In this document: positions 56,409 to 64,000 of the stretch, in pieces
Numbering within the stretch: the first letter of the stretch is position 1
How the letters are laid out: each line of letters starts with the position of its first letter
Assembly (NCBI RefSeq): GCF_001680005.1
Contig: NC_033562.1
Location: 620,001-684,000 of the forward strand
DNA length: 64,000 nucleotides
Direction of reading: 5' to 3'
Source of the DNA: Plasmodium coatneyi
Lineage: Eukaryota > Apicomplexa > Aconoidasida > Haemosporida > Plasmodiidae
Made by a program: the position numbers and the translations under genes
The notes under the pieces: generated by a model
What the model saw: only the letters and a program-made list of their open reading frames with translations
Told to the model about the DNA's origin: nothing
Database searches by the model: none

Positions 56409-57800
56409 ATGATCACTCTATATTGCTACTTCCTGTGCTCCCTCCTTGTGAGCCTACTGAGGGGATACAAACTGATGCATGCGCGGGGAGGTGCGCAGGT
56501 AACTAGGGGTCGTCTCCACATCGTCACTTCTGCACGTTATTACTTCTTCACTTTTCACCCGTTTCGCTTGCCACCTCTTTTTAGATGGCCCCCCAACGGA
56601 GCACACACAGGAATGTCGCGCTGCACGCGGCACCCGATCAGAAGAGAAACTACTACCACTGTGGGGACAATCGCGTAGCACTCGTTACGGGTGCAGGAAG
56701 AGGAATTGGCAGGAGCATCGCCAAAACGCTGGCCGGCTCGGTGTCCACCGTGTTGTGCGTCAGTCGAACGCAGGTTCGTGAGGAGCAAAAGTCGCCACAG
56801 GGGAGCAGTAGGCTAAGTGGACAAAATGGATAGACTTCCCCATTTGGCATCTTAACCTCTGAACAACTGTGCCATGTGCGGTCTCTTCATCCTACCTAAT
56901 GATGACGTCTTTTTTTTTTTCTCCCGTTCTCGCTCAGAAATCCTGCGATAGCATCGTGGACGAACTCAAATCGATGGGGTGCCAATCCTCAGGGTACGCC
57001 GTGGACTTAGCAGACAAGCACCAAGTAACAGAATTGATGAGCAACCTGTTGGCAGAGAACAAAAATATAGACATCCTTGTGAACAACGCAGGAGTTACAA
57101 GGGACAATATATCTCTTCGTATGAACAGCGAAGAGTGGGAAGATGTCCTAAGGACGAATTTAAATTCTCTGTTTTATGTAACGCAGCCAATTGCTAAACG
57201 GATGGTTAGCAATCGTTACGGCCGCATCATTAACATGTCTAGCATAGTTGGTCTTACAGGAAACGCAGGTCAAATTAACTACGCGTCTTCCAAGGCGGGG
57301 GTCATTGGGTTCACGAAAAGTCTATCCAGAGAACTGGGTTCCAGGAACGTAACAGTCAATGCGGTTGCCCCGGGATTTATTGCTAGCGACATGACGGATA
57401 AAGTGAACGACCAGATAAAGGTAACGTGCGCGAACGGGGGGCAGATCGCTGCACGGCAGTGACGTCCTCTCCCCCCTTTTGCTGCTTCACTGCTTCCCCA
57501 CTTCATCTTCCTCCCCCTTCAGAAGGAGATCATCGCGCACATCCCCACTGGGCGGATGGGGACGCCGGAAGAGGTGAGTCAGCCTTCTGCAGGGTCATCC
57601 CGCTGAGGCCTTTCGCCCCCACGCACATGCACATATATATACTATACATAATATGCATAGACGCGTATATGCTCATCGTATTTTTTCGCCCCCTCTTACT
57701 GCCTGTGCAGGTGGCCAATTTGGTAGCTTTTCTTGCCTCCGAGATTGCTGCATATATTAACGGAACGGTGTTCGTAATTGATGGTGGCATGTCCACGTGA
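56409..57800 (+). CDS. FabG: 3-oxoacyl-[acyl-carrier-protein] reductase, apicoplast, five exons
   Basis: Exons are 56409-56498, 56585-56773, 56938-57420, 57523-57573 and 57711-57800; all junctions fall between codons, giving 300 residues. It is a short-chain dehydrogenase performing the NADPH-dependent ketoreduction of type II fatty-acid synthesis. Exon 1 encodes a signal peptide (MITLYCYFLCSLLVSLLRG) and exon 2 starts with a basic plastid transit region, the bipartite signal for the apicoplast. The nucleotide motif GAGRGIG lies near residue 66, NNAG near 141, catalytic Ser in NMSSIVGLTGN, and Tyr/Lys in YASSK near 207. The end ANLVAFLASEIAAYINGTVFVIDGGMST is typical of FabG. Confidence 0.95.
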
Positions 57801-58001
57801 ACTTCTTCCCCTGGGTTTCTGCACAAAATTGTGCCAATGGTATGATGTTCCCTCAGGGGGGAGAGGATTCCTTACGCACCCAAGTTGTTAACATGCGGTG
57901 GTTCACATATCCATCGGAAAATGGAGGTTACGCCAGTACGTTGTGAATATAGCAAGTTTGTGAATACAACCACTTTGCGCTCCTTATTTTGGCGTACCTT
58001 C

Positions 58002-58035
<34 letters not shown>

Positions 58036-59287
58036 ACATTTAAGGGGAACCCGTATCGGCAGCGTGAGTAGAAATTTACGATTGGCATTTCCATCACAAG
58101 TGGTACGTGTGTATTCCCCCCTTTTTCTATTCACTCCTGCGTTGGGAACGCGACATATGTGAATCCTTTAGGGGTCTTCGTTAAACTTACTATGAGGGGA
58201 GGCAACGCAGTTGGAACATCCACATCTAGGGGGGAAAAAACGACGACCCTTTTTGTGGGTACATTTTCTGGACATACCGCACACAGACCTTCCCAAATTG
58301 GGAGAAAGTGCCACCTGTGCAAGGTTATCACCTGTTGTTGCTACTTTAACGATGAAAAAAAGGGCGAACCCCATCGGTGCACATCCCTCTTGGGAAGCAG
58401 AACTAACACAGGAGAAGAATGTCCACCTCTCCATCAACATGTAAAGTGCTCATTTGACTGGGGATTATTCTCCCCCCCATCAAATAGTGCCGTTGCCACA
58501 CTTTAGCTACAACGTGCTATGGTAGTGGTGCCCTTTTCTGTTGGGATGCTCGTGGGATATGCAGCGAGCCCCACTACACACAGGTGTGGCTTGGCCACGT
58601 GTCCATGTGCACATGTGGATAAAAAAAAAAAAAAAAAAGTGGAGCTTTTAAAAATAATGCCCACTATCTCCGAAGCCTTTTTTTTTTTTTTTTTTCTCTC
58701 AGAATAATTTGGATCCATTTAGCACAGTTATAACTAGGAGTGAAATTTTTTGTTCACCATAATCATACATTTTGCAATTTTTATCTATCCATCTGTAACT
58801 TTTTCAATTTTTGTTTAGTTCTGCGCCTTTTGGGTGTGATCTACTTTGCCTTGTTTTGTTTCATCCCGAGTTATGTGTGTGTCCCCAATCTTGCTTGCCC
58901 TGCATGTCATGGATTAGCGAACACCGCGTTGCATCAGTTAAGTTGACCTCATTTTGATTCAACGCCTCCGCTACATACACTTGTTTCACTTATTCCACTT
59001 CTCCCGTTTTTTCCTTTTTTCCCACAAGTCTATCCCCACCTTGACTCATCCACCTCACGGAGTCAGTTGGCGGAAAAGTTGCCAACGCACCTTAATTCGT
59101 GGGAAAGGAACTCGAAGGAGGTCACCTCGCTACTCTATTTCGATGCCTTCTGTGGTACGTCGTGCAGTGGAAGCGCACAAGAGTCAATGTGTGGTCTAAC
59201 AACTAGTTACCATCGTGCCAGCAGTCCACCTGTTCCGTGTGCACATGTGGGTTCGTACTTACTGCACCCTTGCCTGGTTTGCGAGAA
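57801..59287. other. Intergenic region, 1.5 kb
   Basis: It contains a T26 run at 58010-58035, an A-run near 58621-58638 and a T-run near 58679-58695. A 115-codon frame at 58159-58506 has some protein-like stretches but no supporting splice or start context. Confidence 0.5.
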
Positions 59288-62200
59288 ATGATAAGCATAC
59301 AAACATGCCAGAGCAGCAATCGAGTGGATTTCCTGCTTCGGGGGAAATTCGTTAAGGGTAGCAAAAGGGACTTTCTCCTGGCCGCAAAGGTAAGACCGGC
59401 GTCGCTCTCCCGAAGGGGTTGCTGAAGAGGGCATACCCCGACCTGTCCATGCACGCGCACACGAACGTAACTGCGTGTTTAAGTATACAGGCAGTCACAC
59501 TTTCATTCATATGCGAAACCACACAGGACTCCTACCTGGAGCTTCTCACCGGGGACTTCAAAGAAACGATCTGCGTCCAAAACACCTTCCTCAAGATCAT
59601 CCATCTGCAGGTAGGCTTGTGTATGTTCTATCCCCTTGCCCTGAACCCGCAAGGGACAACAAAGGAGTTATTCTGCGAACCCAGCAGACTATTTGCCTTC
59701 CTCCTTGAAAGTTCTTTGGTGAGGGCAAGGGCACATGTTATTACCTCCGTGGTGTATGTCATCGCTGTTTCAAGCGCTTACTCCCACCGCCTACATATAC
59801 ACCACACGTGACGGCTCCCATCCACGCCCAAACAGATTCAGACGGGGAAGCACCAAGACCAGTTCCTCATCGCAGATGAAAAATTGAACTTCCGAATTTT
59901 AAAATTTAACGGAAGCTTCGTGGAGACACGCTTCCTTGGAAACTTCAGGTCATCCAAACTGAAAAAATATGTGGACCATTCAACCCAAAAAAGTGGAGAG
60001 AAAAAAGATGAGTTTTTCCAGGAATATTCCAAGCACATCCACGTGTGCAAGTTAGGAAAAGTATTTCTAGTGTCTATAGAAAATGTTGTTTTTTTTGTAA
60101 AAGTGAATGAATCTAGTTGGATCCACAGAAAGTTAAGTGACTACTGTCGCAATTACGACTTTCGAGTCAAACACATTTCCAAAAAGAGGAACGTTAGTAT
60201 CATTTACGACCCTATGCAGCTGAGGCATTATATTATTCACAGGAACAAAAATGGAAGGAAAAGGGTTAAGTACATTTCCTCTTCCTTTTCAAGGGACTCC
60301 AAGGCGCATATCTACGAGATGTGTATGTGCTGTCCCGAGGCAAGATCGGCCCATGGCAGCAGCAAACGGACTGGTCTACAAATCGGCCTGCAAACCGGAC
60401 GTACACGGGGGGTTTCCCCCAATGAGAGAGGACACCGCAGAAAGCACCCCCTGGGAAGCAGAAGCAAGTACCTCATTAAGGTGAACAAAATATGCATCGA
60501 AAAATATCCAAAGAAAGAATCATCCTGCATTTGGTTTCGGAAAAACGTATCCTTTATAACGCTCTTAGAGTGCACGACGGAGGGGTACTCAAATGTGCAG
60601 TGTGGTCCATCCTGTGCTGAGCAGCGTAGCATCAGCAGCTTAAGTATCACTCGTTGTAACAACCTGTTCAGAGAAGGGGTTGCCTTCCTGAGGAATGCCC
60701 CCAATGGGGGGTTATTTAGAAATCCGCTAGGACAAATCAAATTGGGAAAATCAGGTCATGTTACTTCTCCCCCCCAAGAGAGTACCTCTTACAGAGGATA
60801 CGAAGCAAACGAAACGGGAATGACTTCCTCCCTTGGGAGTGGAGGAGTTGCTCCAACGCAGCATACAGTTCATTGCCACGATGAGGAGCAACCATGCAGT
60901 GAACAACACATAAGGAGACAACACTCCAGTGGGGAGAATCCACCAAAGAAGAACTACTACAATGAATTTTCCAACTGCACAAGCTTAAAAATATGTTTCA
61001 TTGTAAACTTCATACAAAGCAGAAGCAGTCACGCCGATTTTGTGAGACACGTTTTATTCCTTTCCGATAGGGAAGAGAGCGAAATGAGGAAGCTAATGAA
61101 GCATCTCTGGAGGACAAACATGTTTGAGTCAAACGATTGGGATGTTCTTAACAAGTACGTAAAGGACCTCTCAGGGGGTGAAGCTATGATGAGTCACAGT
61201 AACCATTTAGTGGACCCACTTCTTAAATGGAAGAAGCAGGTTTATGGGCATACAAAAAAGTCGAAGCGTGGAGAAACCGGAAGACACAGTTTTGGGGCAT
61301 GTCCACTGTGTCAGTACCATTTTGGGAAAATGAAGTTGCTCCAAGGGGACCCCGTATTTGAGCAGATTTTCGAGCGAAACTTTTTCTGTCGGCACGGTGT
61401 GGGGGACGATGGGAATGGGGGTACCCCTGGTACGAACGATGCAGTTAATTCAGATGATCTGAGGAGAGTGACGACACTGCTGCTGGGTCTCTCCACTAGG
61501 CTGAAACTCCTCCTTGTCTATTTTTCTCTTTTCTTCTACTCCAGCAGCAAAACGTTGAGTAACTCCTCCCGCACCGTCCTGTTGAGCAGGCAAAACGGGA
61601 GTCCTTCAATTTTGTGCGAGCTAGCCATGCACATTTACCTTTTGAATCGTTTCCTCGTTCATATTTTTAACAATTCGTGTGACGATTCGGGGGGGGACGA
61701 CTCTTCAGCCAATCCAGCAGTGGGGAAATTGGCAACGGGGGATGTTACGAAGGAGGAGGGCCCCCCTGCGAGTGGGCGTGTCCACTGCGATAAGTATGTT
61801 GTAACCCATCTGGAGGAAGAACCCAACGGAGGAAACGGAAATAACCTAAGTGCGTGCACGCCGAACAGAGATAGACTAACGAATGAGATGTTGCTCTCGA
61901 TTTGTGAAAAATTGAATCAGCTCATTGGGGAATACATGACTGATTCGTCACAACGTAGCTGTGCAGGGATCGAAGCAGGTTCAGCAACTTTTCATAGTCA
62001 CAGGTTGGAGACAACGGAGGGACAAGCAACAAGTCGAATCGCTACACAACAGTGCGAAGTTGTAAGAAGGCTCATAATGGACATACAAAATCTGCAACTT
62101 ATATCAAGCACATCTTTGAAGGAATTCAATTTTAATTATGGAAAGGTGAGGGATAAATTATTGTGCGCGAAGGAGAAGCTAGAAAAGAGGAGGAGGAAGA

Positions 62201-64000
62201 GGCGAGGCCATACCCATGGGGACTGGACCCGTAAACACAGAATGGATCACAAGACACACGTCGTACTAATCACTACAAATGACAAAGGACGGGCCAACAT
62301 TATATTTTTTAAAAATAGGAGAAAGAAAAAAAACACCACTGTGAATAATGTTTTAATACCCATTGGCAAATTATATCTCCCCATGGAAGTTGAAAAAGTG
62401 GAAAAGCTAATGAACAGCTCCTCTTTCGTTTTATTTGCCAAAAGGGGGATGGTTTTTTTTTTTCATTTTTCCACAGCGTATGGAGCAAACCTTACTTTGG
62501 TGAATTATCGCCTCGCTCTCAACACCGAAGTTTTCTTTGTAGACAAATTGAGGTTCTTTAGAATTGTTAAAAGGGATGGCGCATACGAAGAAGTTGAGGA
62601 TCACATTTTATGTTCCGATTATTTTGTTAAGGGGCTCACCCTGAAATGTCTGCGGAGCTTCCCGCCGCGTTTGTGGGGTAAGCACATGGGAAGGGAAGGA
62701 GAAAAAAACGGACACTTAGGAAGGAGCCCCCCTTTGCAACCGCACAGCAAATGTAGTGAACAGACGGAGGAGTCCCACCTCCAAAGGGGAAACAACTACA
62801 TAAACAGCGAAACCCAATTTCACGCACTGCGCAGTGTTCCCCATATTGACAGCTTCTATACTTACTCCTTTGTATACCACTATGAATTTAAGCTTTTCCA
62901 AGAGGTGTGTGCCAGCGGGTGGGGCTCAGTCTCCACTTCTGCCCGTATCAGTAATTGCATTTGCGCAGATATGGACATTGCGATTAGCACAATTGGGGGA
63001 TTATCTACCCTGGGAGGAAGCTCTACCTATGGCAAGAATAGCAATGTTACTGCGCAACTGCCTCGCGGGAAGACAGAGCCACCACCGAGAGGTGTAAGCC
63101 CGCCGGTCGTGCACCCCACCCCCGTCTCTCTTCAAATCAGCAAAAGCGCCTTCAACGAAATATACAAGAGAAGGAAGAACGCCTTCTTCACAGACCCCCA
63201 GGCAGATGATCCAAACGGGGGGATCACAACAAGTAGCGGGGGAGCAGCCAACAAAAGGAGAGGCATCCCCCGCGAAAAGAGTCACAAACGGGGAAGAGAA
63301 TCCCGCTGCTACGTTAACAACGAAAACGATGCAGACAGTATGGGGAAGGCAAAATGGGAGGATGATGCGTTGTCGAATGCGCTCATTGTATCGTTAGGGA
63401 GCGACTATCCTAAGGCAACCCATCCTGTGGGGAACCCCTTCGTTAAAAGATATCTCTCAGTTGATCTTGGAGGGAAAAAAATGTATGTTATTATTTTGCT
63501 ATTCGATATGGTAGCATCCCAAGTGTTCATAGAAAGGAGCATGTTTGAGGAAGGGAGCTCATCTAAGCAAGGACAGGAGAGTAACTACTTTACGAAGTTA
63601 ATCGCATCGTCAAAAGGGATGTGTTGTATAAGCTCCGTGGGGAGTACCTCCGTGAAGGGCACGTCTGCGTCTCCGTCCAAGTCGAATTCGACAATCGATG
63701 AAAGTAGAAGTTTTGTCCTCTCCCTAAGTGAGGAACAGGCAGATGAACTGTTCATGATAAAGTCGTGCGTTTATAGGGTTTCCAATCAGCAGCAGGTTAA
63801 GTATGTTTTTAAAAATGTAAGGAAGGCATACTACACGTTTGGGAGGATCAAAACGGTGAAGGATTACAAGTACAAGGAAAAGGCGGCCGTTAGTCACTTG
63901 CCCCCAATGCAGAGCCAGTCCAGCGTCACAGATGAATTGAAAAAGATTTCAAATCTGTGCAAAGGAACGGCGCAGGTGAGGGGAGACATGCAGGAGGACG
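59288..64000 (+). CDS. Large protein with DDB1/CPSF160/SF3b3-type (MMS1_N) beta-propeller start, 3' end outside window
   Basis: Exons are 59288-59389, 59491-59610 and 59836 onward. The third is open for 4165 nt to the window edge, so at least 1462 residues are seen. The start MISIQTCQSS..LLRGKFVKGSKRDFLLAAK, then VTLSFICET, ICVQNTFLKIIHLQ, QFLIADEKLNFRILKF and FLVSIENVVFFVKV, follows the strand order at the beginning of the MMS1-like first propeller of DDB1, CPSF160 and SF3b3 (xGxFxxxxxxxLLxAKxxxLxxY, then xxLxFILTAxYNxxILEY). Similar strand-rich blocks recur near residues 880-990 (HVVLITTNDKGRANIIFF, SFVLFAKRGMVFFFHF, EVFFVDKLRFFRIVK) and near 1290 (RYLSVDLGGKKMYVIILLF). Long polar low-complexity inserts lie between them. 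A CPSF_A domain would be expected beyond the window. A CxxC/CxxH group (CPLCQYHF..FCRHG) lies near 570-595. Which family member it is cannot be decided. Confidence 0.7.

Noticed and set aside
58159..58506. 115-codon + strand frame with a CxxC-like stretch
   Set aside because: Some protein-like composition, but it has no clear start or splice context and no family match. It was kept only as a note in the intergenic entry.

Overview
The window is nuclear DNA of a malaria parasite (Plasmodium), most likely of the vivax/simian-parasite clade. Four things point there. Several proteins are typical of the genus: a high-Mr thioredoxin reductase ending in a CGGGKCG motif, a MACPF perforin-like protein, an apicoplast-targeted FabG, and a two-part patatin lipase with long low-complexity inserts. 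The introns are short GT..AG introns with T-rich tracts. Intergenic spacers are full of poly(dA) and poly(dT). Base composition is moderate, not the extreme AT bias of P. falciparum. From memory, the gene order (FabG, RPB3, OTU protein, P450-reductase-like protein, perforin-like protein, LipL2, TrxR, patatin lipase, TPK) matches a block of P. falciparum chromosome 9; I could not check this. The exact species cannot be settled from the sequence.

Layout. At 1-24 kb, genes alternate in strand: a spliced multi-pass membrane protein (+, 1280-5379); a disordered protein with possible ubiquitin/SUMO-binding motifs (-, 5845-9062); thiamine pyrophosphokinase (+, 12327-13496); a helical-repeat, RAP-family-like organellar protein (-, 13679-16495); a G-patch/KOW-like splicing protein (+, 17825-19528); and a patatin lipase of the TGL/SDP1 type (-, 20289-23655). 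A 4.6 kb gene-free spacer follows. At 28-36 kb three genes lie on the + strand: nuclear poly(A)-binding protein 2 (six exons), thioredoxin reductase with two possible starts, and CFAP298 (four exons). At 36-52 kb the genes lie on the - strand: lipoate ligase 2, a divergent CKS protein, a very basic RS-rich protein, a MACPF protein, and a diflavin reductase, plus a tentative small spliced membrane-protein gene. At 53-64 kb the genes return to the + strand: OTU protease, RPB3, FabG (five exons), and a very large gene that leaves the window at its 3' end and looks like a DDB1/CPSF160/SF3b3/MMS1-type beta-propeller protein.

Most genes are housekeeping or organelle functions: mitochondrial lipoylation and redox, apicoplast fatty-acid synthesis, thiamine cofactor formation, transcription and RNA processing. 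Two are tied to mosquito-stage biology: CFAP298 (male gamete flagellum) and the MACPF protein (ookinete). I found no tRNA, rRNA, transposon or CRISPR. No clearly new system is present. The best leads are the propeller gene, the divergent CKS protein, a cluster of TAGCTA-like sites upstream of the MACPF gene, a nested inverted-repeat element ending in a T-run near 41.7 kb, and the small spliced candidate at 52 kb.
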